DNA of 64,000 nt from Atriophallophorus winterbourni (lineage: Eukaryota > Platyhelminthes > Trematoda > Plagiorchiida > Microphallidae). The position numbers were made by a program, and so were the translations under genes. The DNA lies in NCBI GenBank assembly GCA_013407085.1, contig JACCGJ010001734.1, positions 36,462 through 100,461 of the forward strand. Reading direction: 5' to 3'. Position 1 is the first letter of the stretch. The number at the start of each line of letters is the position of its first letter. Shown here piece by piece: positions 43,601 through 55,600 of this stretch. The notes beneath the pieces are model-generated. The model did no database searches. It saw only the letters and a program-made list of their open reading frames with translations, and was not told where the DNA came from.

Positions 43601-46600
43601 AGCGGGTGTAGCGTTTGCTAACTTTCGCCATTTTTGGCGTTGACGCGATTTTCACCCCATACTAAAAGCCGAGTGTACAACGCAGTGGTGCGTCCTACAC
43701 TACTTTATGGCTGCGAAACCTGGTCTATCCAAGCAGAAGATGTTCGTCGTCTTTCTCTTTTTGACACCCGTTGTCTGAGTAGGATTGCTCGCATTCGGTG
43801 ACAGCATCACTTTGCAAATGTAGATATCTGGAGAAACGATCGCGTGGCCAGTCCATGACGTGGCGCGTTGTGATGAAAAAACTCAGTGGGGCGTATTCGT
43901 CTGCCTAGGTGTGGTCCAATTGATCCACCTAATAGTTCGCTGGAAACCTTACGAGATATGGCTGCAAACCGAAGTCAGTAGCGCCAGAATTTTATTGTCA
44001 TAATTTTTATCCGGTATTATTATATTATATTTGATGAAAAACAAAATCCCGTGCAGTTAAACTAAAAACAAACTGCTTTTTGCGCATTTGTTTTTGCATA
44101 TTCCGCTTGCCCGCTTTTTTCATGCGCTTGCTTAGCTGCTTTTCATGTTGCTTGGTACTTTGTCTGATCTCAGACTTGTGCTTCATGATGATGTATGAAA
44201 TAAGTCTGATCCAGGCAACGTGCCGCACATTCATTGACTGTGATACTGTCAGGTTGCTTAAACCTTAACAGGTCCAAGAATGAAATCCCATGGGTGTCTC
44301 GCTTGACTTTGCTGCATGGTGCTGGAACGTTTTATTTTCACAAACTGAATCACCAAGACTAGCTCATATAATTTGATCATACCTTCTTGTCTAATCCAAA
44401 TTCTTCATTTAGCCCATCTAGATTATCATAGTTTTTCATTATTTCAGAACCCTTCGCATTGTTTTAGTAGCGATCTTCTTTCTAGCTTTAGTGGAAATTG
44501 ATTGCTATGCGTATTTGGTTTATGCTTTAAAAAATTTAAAGCTGTTGTTAAGACTGTATTGTCTTGCTTCTTAACATCATTCAACATCAATTCTCGATCT
44601 GATACGTTTTTACGTATACCTTTGTTCACTAAACATGTGCAAAATTGAATTGTTTGATGTTAAAATGGTAGGCCCAGCGAGTTAAGCGACGTTGCTTGTT
44701 GATTAAAACATCTTCGATGTTACTATCTAATTGACTAATGTTTTAACAGTCGGTAGACTGAATTAGCTGGAAAAATGCACACGTTGCCGGTATTACTGGC
44801 CACCTTCATTTTCTTAGCTTTTTAGAAGCAGTGCTTGCCTGTCTGTTCGAGTCTCAAAAAGGCTCTGACAATCAAGTCTAGCTCCCGGTCTACACGAGTG
44901 GCTTTCACAAGCCAAGTGGAACTGCTTTTACGAACAGAAGGGGCTAAGTCTGATGACCAGCGCAATATTTTTGCGACATTCTGCTAAAGATAGTAATATC
45001 ACTACTCCCTGGCATCGTGTATATCAGTAGTCATTGCCTTTGCCTTCTGCTTGCAGTTTTCGGATACCGCGGCGGAAACTATATTAAACCGCTGTGATTA
45101 GCTTGTTGAATTGTAGTTTCTCGGCCTTTGGATTAGTGAATTTGATTACGAATCTAAAGCGAATTAGCGCGTGATCAGAACATAAGCAAATGTTTCAGAA
45201 AGAGCGAAAGTTCTCTGTATATTACCTTCATCTGGTGCTTATGGTGGGCTGGTTGATCTGTGTCCATATGATGGGCATAAGATCAGAATTCTCTGTCATA
45301 TCTCTTTTTTGGCTAAAAATCGTGTTCAACTGAGGTCTTGCAAATATTTCGTTGGATTTTTTGATTAATCTTGTACGTTGTTTTTCTCATAACAGTCTAG
45401 CGGATTTGCTCTCTTAGTCTATATGACACTAAACGACTCTAGTTTTACGCTCGGTATACTTCAATGCCAGCCTCAAAGTATTTCTCACTGTTTTCTACCT
45501 TCCCAGCTAATTTCACGTACTGCACATGCATTCTGGTTGACTGCTTTGCAATCCCCTCCACCATCCTTGCGGAATCGTTTGCAACCGTTCGTTGATAATT
45601 TATTAACAGCATGGCGCACATCGATCAAAAGAGTGAGTTTCGAAGTTTATTGTCATCAAAATGTTTTCCAGATTACTCCACACGGCTGATTACTTTTGTT
45701 GTAAAAATTACATAAACGAATAGTGGCTGTCCGAATCTTCATTGGCTAGATAACGCCTTGTTGAATTGATTACCACCGGAAACAAGTTCCGTTTGAGAAC
45801 ACACTGCAGGCGCGCAGCCATTATCCATTTCGTTTATATAGTTGTTTAGGCCTGGGCTCGCTAGCTTAATTTATTACTGGGTAAAGGATTTTTATATATG
45901 GTTCGGCTTTATTCAAATCTAATCACCCGCAAAACTTTCCATTCGTTTAGGACCCGTCCTCGATTAATGGGACTGGAACTCAAAGTTGTGCTTATTTCGA
46001 CAGTGATGATTACAATGGCCTCTACAACAGTAAGTTTTGTTCTCATACATAATTCATAATGTATAATGCATGTTTACTTATGAGATTATGAGGCTGGAGT
46101 GATCCAGCCTCTTATAGATTGCATATAAGCAGGTTACTCTGGACTAGATTTTTATACAACAGGATAATGGCAGTATGTCTGGTTCATGTTATCGCTCAGT
46201 TACCTAGAGTAGTCAATTCAGTGTAGTGTTACCTGTGCAGTTAAGCAGGCCTGTAATAAAGTTTTCGGCATTTATTTGCTTTTGTACATGCCTATTACGA
46301 TTCATCGGCTCAGCCGGCAAGCGAATTTATCTCATTGGGGACTTATTGGTTTTTAATGCCTCGCCCGTATGCAAATCCGTATTGCCGGGATTCATCTGTT
46401 TGTTTCGCCTATTTGGGTTTGTTCCTTCTCGTGTGTGTTACCTAGTGACGTAAGGTGTTCGACTTCCTAATCTCCTATTGGCACACTGTAGTCATCTATT
46501 CCGTTCTGTAACTTTAGGCTTGTGGCGTTATTTTAAGTGTTGTCACTATGTTATTTAGTGGTTAGTTTTCAACAACTTGACGTGGTGAATTGCCGGGTTC

Positions 46601-49600
46601 CGTAGTATCGTCTACGTCTGCATTTTAAAATATTTGAGTGTTTATTTGAATTTATTCACTTTTGCTTTGGAGTTCTTCCCTACGAAGTGGTTCCGTTTTC
46701 TTCGTTTTTAACCATGGGAATTGCTGTTCCATGTGACTTGCTTCTTAACATTGTTTTGCAACTAAGATGTTCCTTGGTCTATCTTTATTCGATCTAGAAT
46801 GTCGTTCGGAAGCATTACGATGCATGAACCTCGTCGCTGCAACATGGCCATCTGCATACATCAAAATGCTCACTTCCCTCTCGGCCAGTCTTTTGCAGCA
46901 GCCGATTTCGCTTGATCAATGTAAGTCTTGTACTGAATTGAATGATTTTTCTATTTTTGGTTAATCATCCCACCAACCAATGTGTACATGCTCTTCATTC
47001 CCTCATGTTAGTAACTCGTCAACCAGCGCCTATCATTTGAATGCTCAACTACGAATGGTTGCCTGTGTGTATCATTATGCTAAATGACCTCACAAAAATC
47101 GCGACAATAGAAAAGTTCTTGTGAATGTTGATGTGGTTCTGTGCTTTACCGGATTGATTCGTTACAAATCGTTTACGCCACTACCCGCATTCTGTTTTTT
47201 CATACTTTTTAGCAGATAACCTGCGACGATGTGCTGCATTGGAAGCCGTTTCACGTGAATGGGATGTACTGGAAACCTTGCTAGACAATACCTTAGGTTC
47301 ATTGAAGGATGGGTTCATCGCAACAGTATCGTGTGCTCCATTCGATTCGGCTATAACTGAATTGGTTAAACAGTTGCTGCAGCATCCACTGAGTGCTTTT
47401 CCAGAATTGTACGGAAAACAGTTAACTTGCGCGTGTCTCATTATGCAATATGTGGATTCCGTACAAGATTCTGTATTGCTCTTACCTTTACTCACGCAGG
47501 TACGTTTACCTCTCTTTATTCTGCCCATTCATCTTAGATGGCTGATATTTGTTTGAATTTAGCAATAATTCTTTACATCATGTTTCTTGATTTATACCGA
47601 CAATCTCCAACATTTCATGTTTGGTACTTCGTGTTGAGGCGATTATCCTTTTCTTGTATATCTCTTAGCCTGGACAATCTCACCCTATGTCTAACTGCGC
47701 GGCACTTTCCTGTCTCGCCCGGGGCAACCTGACAGTATCTTATCTGACTGTGCGGCACTTTGCCTGGATCAGGCTTGTGCTTTCACATGACATCTTAGCC
47801 CACATGCAGTCTCTGGCTGTGCAGCACTTTGCCTGGATTAGGCTTATGCTTTCGTTCATTCATTCATTCACTTTGGACTGAACTGCATTCCGTACTGAAC
47901 TTGGAGAGTGAATCGGCCAACCTGGGAGGGTTTCACAACGCACAGCAAGCAGTTGATGTCACCTAGTAAATTCGCAAAAACTTCGTTGCTGCTCGATTTA
48001 ACACGAATTGAAAGATCAGCGTATCATCACACATGCCAGCTATTCCATTTTGTTGTGCTGCGTAAAGTCTTCGCAGAAATTTCTAACCAACCAATGTTTT
48101 GACGTTGCATTAGTGAACTGGTGGTCAATTTTCAATCACTTTTCTAGAACTTTTACTATTATACCACAATCACTCGGCTTGACTTGGAATAGCTGTTTGC
48201 TCTCATTATTTTCACATTTCGTTCAGTTACCCTGGCCGGTGGCATTGTCCTCGGTGGTTACATAATTAATTCCCGCTCGATACAACCAGCGAATCACGGA
48301 GCGTAATGTCGATTAACTTTTGAGCAGTTATATTAATCGCCTGGTTGCCATCGGAACGTTTTCATGTATGGCCATTACACGTCGATAGCATACGAGCACA
48401 ATGTTAGAACTATTTTGCCCAGATGTGAAAACACGTTACCGCAACAAACACGTATTTTACTGCTCACCATACACTACAATATTGAGATTACAAGCATGGG
48501 GTTTGTGTTGTTTGCTGTACAGCTTGATGAAATGCATGTGATGTGAGATACTGCCAGTGAAACGGGGGATTTTCGCTTGTGTCCGTCAATTTAGCGGTGT
48601 TATCCATGTCGAACAATAGTATTGCAATGTAATGTGTTGCTCGCATCCTCCGCACGTACAAACAACAACCGGTCATCGGGTGGAAACAGTAAGATTAGGT
48701 TAAATAGGCATTGAAACAATTGAGATGTGAGCAACACATTTGTCGTTTCTAGGCGTCTTGAACGTTTGACTAAGAATCTGTACTTGAACACCGTGGTATC
48801 GCAATATTCGTCTTCGCTGAATATGGATTGCAACCATCAGCTCACACCTTCGTAGAACCGTGTCAGTTGCAAAAATTGTAACTATGCCTAGCCACGTAAC
48901 CGTTGGTACCAACACATTTCGCCTCACTTTAAATTCGTGAATTTACTACAGTATGTCAGCAGAACTGAACGTGATGGCCTAAGCATTGTATCGCCACGAT
49001 ACTCTTATCGTTATCAAGAGACACCTGTCATAACCATCTGCATCACACCTTTACTTTCCTCTAGTAATGGCAACCTAGGTTCATAACTCACAGGTAATAA
49101 ATTTTACGCAGGTCTTCTTTTTTGTTACTCTCGTACGCAAGCGAATTTTCTTTTCTGAATGTCATGAGGACGTGAATGTGATTTCACTTGGTGGGTTGAT
49201 TCGTTAAAGCAATACGCGCTCTTCTTTTCTAATTTTAGTTGTTTGCATGCTTCCGACAAATCTCGCCGTCCGAGGCAAATCCAAGTAGCGCTAAACCGGA
49301 TTCTATCCGAGCGTTGCACATGGCCGTAGCCTCCGCCTTTTTTCGTCTCACCAAAACTTGCCCCAGTCGCATAATGGTAAGTTTAAAATGATTTTATTTA
49401 GTCAGACTGTCACATAGTTTCATATGCCCTGCACGCATGTCCGCACGCACTACGTTGTTTTTATTGGTTTATTTCTCTAAAAAACGTAAACAATCATGTG
49501 GCGTAAATGTGATGAGTATGATGAAATCTGCTGTCATTAAAAAATTTTGTTCTTCTTTTTCGCTAGCTTCGAACAAATTTTCCCGTGTCATTTTACATTA

Positions 49601-52600
49601 TTGTACGTCATGTTCTCACTTCAAACCATTTCGAGCTTGTACCATTTGACTCTCCGTTCAGACACATTTCACTGCTATCGGAACCGAAGTTACGGGTCTG
49701 TGGTCTGATTCTTATTGCGGCATTGTGGAAAAGTGTGTTCTTCTAGAAGCTCTTGTGTTACTTTGGTGAGTTCAGTTTCCTTCAACCAGAAGTGTTTTAG
49801 CGGTTATTCAACGCGCATTTCTTCACCAATTTGTTTTTTTTCTACGAAACTAAACAGTTTACGACTTCCGCAACCGATTGAAGTCCAACAGGATTTGTTG
49901 AAGCAAATCGTCACTCATGTTACTTTGCCTTGGACAAACTCGTCTTCTTCGTCGACCAATGGATCGTTGTCTGTCTTTTTAAATTCTTGCTCCACCGGTG
50001 GTTCCGGCTTGGTCTCCTTCCTTGGACTGGATCAAGCGTTGTCTGTGCACCAAAATACGGAATCTGTCTATGTACAAGCGAGGATTTCTTTGCGCCAGCA
50101 CGTATTGGCTTTGCTCGCCGTCAGCAGACGATTGTCAGAACCAGTTAATTCGGAACAAGTAAGTGCGGTTCAATAATTAGACCATGCAGAGCTTTACTGA
50201 CATCTCAATGATCATCCGTTTCCTCGATGTATGCAAAAATTATTAGCTGTTTCCTGTAAAGTCGATTGACGTCATGCATTTTTTGTACTCCTTGGCCTGT
50301 TTAGCGAAACCTTTTAGTTACCGTGCAATTAATCAGCACGGCTTGAGTGCGATTTTTTGAGTTGCGAATTGAATGCCGTGTAGAGAGTCTGTATTCTATC
50401 TCTGCCAGCTGTGGGTGGGTTTGGTTCTCCGGTCTCAGCGAAAGGTTCGGTGGTGGTGTCTGAGGATGTAGTGGGTTTTCGCCTGACAAACGTTCTTAAT
50501 ATGAAAAGCCACAAAAATCCAATGATGACATCATGACGTGGTGGACGTCACTCGCTGCATCAAAAGTCGCTGCCCCTAGTCCTATCTAAGGACATTGTAC
50601 GATGCACAAGCGAAAACTGCCGTCGCCAACCAAGCAACGTGGTTATCTGGCTCCGAAATGGGTATTTCCGGAAAAAGGCGTGCGAACCTCTCGCTCCATT
50701 GCCTTGTGAGTAAAGCCAATGTGCTAAAGACTCATGGATGGGACCCCCTAAATGAAATCTCCCTTACTTCGCGATAGGCAACCGAGTACTCTCACGCCAA
50801 CGTTCAACGATGTTGACATTGTCACTCGCTTCGAAATCTACTCTTCAGAATCCACTCTGCAAGCACACGTCATCGCCTCACCCTCTCTCCATGATGCACT
50901 TCGGAGCATCAATGCGGGATGCATACCGTTGCACCCAACTGTTCAGAGACAATTTCCAACGCTCTCCCCCGACCCCGTGTCCCTATTAGGCTTGCATCGT
51001 TCAATGTCCATACCCTGCAACAACCAGAACAGCAGTCTGGACTAGCCCGCTCTCTAGAGACACGAGGTATCGACAAATGTTGTCTATCGAAAACGCGTTT
51101 TCGTGGCATTGATTCGGTATTGCAACTAAGTTCTTCTATGCCTATTGTGAGTAGGTTCTACTTACGTGTGTCCAGTGATCCCGTTGCTTCCTCTACTGGC
51201 CTAGCTGGTTGGAATTATTTTTAGCAAAAATCGGAAACCTCCCTTCTAGATTGGATACCCGTTAAAAGCACAGCGAGATTTCAAGGTTACAGCGACGAGA
51301 GACGTAACCTATTCGTGATCTCATCGTACGCACTCACAGACTGTGGGGCAGAGGACGTGAAGGACGAATTCTACGAATAACTTCGTTGTCTTAACGAAAG
51401 CACGCAGAGGCGATATAGTACTGCTTGCCGGCGATTTTATTGTCCGAGTTAGATCTCTACTGCATTTTGAGCGCTTCCTTGGATGGAAGTAAGTAATGTC
51501 AGGCAACCGAACAGACAATGGAGAGAGATTTTTGTCCCTCTGTAATGACCACCGCCTCTTACTCGCATTCACAAATTTTCGACATCCCAAGCGCCATTTA
51601 GCTACTTTGGCGCAACTGAATTTATTTCATTCGTTCTGCATCGGTTGCTAGAATACCAACATACGTATCATCAACCAACCATAGTGTTGTTTCTGGATAT
51701 TAGATCCGCCCAATTGAACTGCTTACTTGGCAATGGAATCCCATCAAAGTACGTCGCAATCCGATAGAGAGGGTAAGGGCGTACGATAGCCTTTCAATAC
51801 CATTCAACACGACTAAGGGTGTAGGATTAGGCTGTCCAATATCCCCGTTCTTGTTCAGCTTTGCCATGGCGGACGTAATCTTGGTAGTTTCTCCACGGAT
51901 GGCGCTGTGCTCCTTCCAGGTTGGTGTGTCTTTGGCCTGGATTATGCTGATGATATTGTCTTACTGGGCTAGGACCCAACATTTATCCGACACCTTGGAA
52001 ATCATAGTATTGGAAGCATCTAAGTAAGCAAGTGTAAAGTGCTTCTTCAGGACTGGCCAGGTGAACTGCCAAATTTTGCTATAAATTATCCTGTTCTCGA
52101 TCATGTCGAGCAGCTCAACTAGGAAGTCTAAAGGTCGGATAGAGAAGGCAATCACGTCCACAATCACTAAGGCCAGACTGCCATTTACCAGACTTAAGTG
52201 CCTCTGGAAGAGACGTGATTTGAGCTTGAGTCTGAAAGGAAGGAAATATTCCACCTCGATAAGGACAGTATTGCTTTACGCGAGTGCATGTTGGAGATTT
52301 CGCGCTGAATTTGTTAGTAGGCTGGAGGTCTTCAACCAACGTTGTTTTCGAAGGATTGCTCACGTTCGGTGGCAACACCACGTTTGCAACTCTGAGGTCA
52401 GGCACACTCTTAGAAAGCAATGGCACTAGCCTTCAGACAGCCGTTAAGTGACGTCGTATACGCTGGTTGGGGCACGTCTTGCTCGGGAAACCTGAACGGT
52501 TACCATGCCGAGCGCACTATGCGTCAGCTGGTGCAGACTGGAACAAAGTGATGGGTGGTCAACCACTAACTTCGAAGAGTGGCTTAAAAAGGTTCACTTT

Positions 52601-55600
52601 TGGTTTAGCCCAGGTTGGACGGACGCACTTGTCTTGATGGGATGCAAGAGAAGGAAAGAGTATTTGGCTCTACACATTGTTAACGATGTCAGTGAACTGA
52701 CATCAATGGAGAGAGTGCATCATCTCTATTCTCACTGACATTATTTTTTTCGATCGGTCTCATAAACTATAATGAAAAAATAAAATAAAAAATGACGTGT
52801 AAATTGACAAAAATATTTACTTCTTTTTTCACTGTACTGTACATTTCGTTGTTTCGGTTGAACGGTTTTGGTGTAAATCGTGTCGTGATTACATGCCTTC
52901 GTCGTTTCATGGTTTGGTCACTAATGTACCGGTCTGTAGACGTCTTGCGTTCGCGCAACACTTGCAACTGATTTTCTATTTTTATTTAAATTCTCTGGCA
53001 GGCAGCTTGAGAATTTGTTACACATTGTTTTGAAGACATGACCAGGTTGACAATGCGGTAGCTCACCTGCTACCTTAGAAACCGCAATAATGAAATCTTG
53101 TGTACTGGTACAACAGCGCGTCATACAATCGCTGTCATGCTCACACACACAATTACCCGCTCTTGGTTTACAAACCTTTTCCTTCCTCACAGTTGCAGCA
53201 AATTACGGCCCCTTTATTGGAACCGGTTTTCTCTTCTGTGCTGCTTGCCGTTCGGTAAGTTGCTCACATTTTTATTCATCAAGTTTAGTCGTGAAGCATT
53301 TTCGGCTTTGTCTGATCTGACCATCGACCTTTTCATGTTTCGGTGTGCGTGTTTTGCACTACCAGTTTGCTTCGATCCGTTTCTAGTCGAATCACGTCAT
53401 TAATTTGGCATCGGTTAAACTGAGGCAGCAAAGTTCCAGCAGCGTTGTCGGTCATCTATTTTTATTTTGCCTGATTCCATTGATAAATAAGGAAAGTGTA
53501 TTTATTTATTTATTTATTTTATTTTCACATTCCGGTTAAATGTAGCTCCGCTGGGCTCATTTGTCCTGCCTGTTATCTTTCCGATTTTAAGCTATCCGAA
53601 ATATTTTACTGTTTCCTGTTTATGGATTCATTTGGATAAGTTTTGTAAATGTTCTCCACTTCACTCATTTCGATTATTAAGAATGCTTTATCTAAGTGGT
53701 AAATATCTGCTTCCTTTTGTTTAGCCTGTCGTTACGAATTTTCACGATTTTTATTAGAGCGATATTTTGAATTAATGCTGTATAGTTTTCTCAACACAAC
53801 AATGTGGTTAATGGTTAATTCACCTTTGTATTCCCTTTTCAGTGCCTTCAGTGAACTTTGGCTTCCATCGAATCTTGCTCGCGTACATCCTGATTTGACT
53901 CAGGTGTTTGAAATGCCTGATCACATCAAACAGACTCTTTTGTCGATTCACGTGCCAAGGTCAGAACGGGTGAGTGAATTTTATTGTCTTTTGTACGTAT
54001 GTATGCATGTATGAAAGCACGAATCTGATCTAGGCAAAATGCCGCACAGTCATAGCTGCACGTGAGTTAAGATACTGTGAGGTTACCCAGGCCTCGACAG
54101 ATATGAGAAAGAACATGGAAATGATAGTGAGACTCTGTGATACACCCTCACACGTTCGCTCTGTGGTTACCATATCAATACAAACCATGTCCACGGTCCA
54201 AATGCACACACTGGGCGCTTGGACTCTCGATCAACGTCCCATTCCGGTCTTGTTCTGTTTTCCTGGGTTAAGGACAACACGTAGATTGATAGAACGCAAC
54301 GACAGTCTCTGCTGCAATATCCACGATACATCCATTATAACAGATTCAGACGTGCATCAGCATGCAGCTCACTACCGGTGTCTTCCGTGTCGCAGAATGT
54401 CACCAACGGTCGGCTCATTGCTAGCGTTCGTTGTGTGCATTCATCTCGTACTATTGCTCTTTACGGTTGCATTGGTAGTAATTTATCTGTTCGTATGTGC
54501 AATTTCATTCCATATTAGTTCTCCGACTAAATGGTCAATGTCTAGCTATCGCATATTCATCATCTCTGAGGTAGGGGCTTGTTGTTCTGTGTTGAATACC
54601 CTCGGTAATAAGCTATTACTTATTTTTATGTATCTGTTACGGTTTGGGTGACATGATTGTTTTTTACTTTCGTGCACAATTACGTAACTTGGGAGTTTGA
54701 GCACATGAATCATCGACTAAAGTTGCATTCGGATGATTAATTGTTTGTGTATTGCTTCCGGATGAAAGTGGCTATTGATGCATTAGACCCATCTTGCTCA
54801 TCGGATTTCGAAAATATTTGATTAAAACTTTTTTTATTTTCGTTTTCTAATCACTACTTATTATTTAAAAGTAGTTCGGTTCATTTTTAGCAACCACCGG
54901 ATTCGCGATCACCGATTGATCGAATGCGCACCAATTTGTACGAAAATCACGAAAACCTTATCACGATTTTGAGCTGCCTTTTCGTTGGCCTTTCTCCTCG
55001 CCTCTACACCTTCCCAACCGATCAACTCGCTATTGTTCTCCATCAAAGTTGTTGCGCGGCTTTCGAGCATTTACCTGATTTCAAGGTCAACACGCTCTTG
55101 CGTATCCTTTCCGCAATCACCAGATTATACATGATGATTTCATTTTCTATTATTCTCTAATTATATCACCCGTTTTTTATTCTGCTGCACAACCTTAACC
55201 ACTACTACAGGTTTGACCATTCGACAGTACATTCGCTGTTGTCCTAAGGAGTACTTTTCGAGTGCGCTTATTCCTCTTCTCCCGCCTATTTTGGAGGCCA
55301 CAGTACAGGTAAGTTCCTGAAAATGATCGATTTTGAATTATTTAATTTGATGACGTGTTTTTTTGTAAACGCGCGGGTAATATCACCGATCTGTCGATTT
55401 TGTACTTTTCTCGGTCTACTTCAACTGTGTCTTGCCAACGTCATCATATCTGTCTAGGCCTGGGCAACCAGACAGTATCTTAGCCCATGTGCAGTCTCTG
55501 ACTGCGCGCCGCACTTGGCCTGGATCAGGCTTGTGCTTTCATACATACATACATCGTGAGCTTCGTATTTAGAAATAACAGAATGAATATTCATCCTTTC

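Larger units (their letters stand above)
47500..49238 (+). other. XPO5 intron 12
   Basis: 1,739 nt. Holds two tandem minus-strand copies of the short repeat (47660-47850) and a minus-strand copy of the other dispersed repeat (48638-48740). The rest is unassigned. Confidence 0.6.

Noticed and set aside
47181..47528. 115-codon minus-strand frame over XPO5 exon 12
   Set aside because: Antisense shadow of a well-supported coding exon.
49930..50148. 72-codon plus-strand frame in XPO5 exon 15
   Set aside because: A different frame of the same exon; the XPO5 frame has family matches and correct phases.
50301..50514. Two overlapping Pro-rich minus-strand frames in XPO5 intron 15
   Set aside because: Low-complexity and overlapping each other; no motif or splice support.
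53090..53403. Two plus-strand frames overlapping XPO5 exon 16
   Set aside because: They run from intron into the exon in the wrong frame.
54103..54651. 182-codon plus-strand frame in XPO5 intron 17
   Set aside because: Begins inside a short repeat; a hydrophobic stretch near its end is suggestive of membrane segments, but no family, splice sites or promoter support it.
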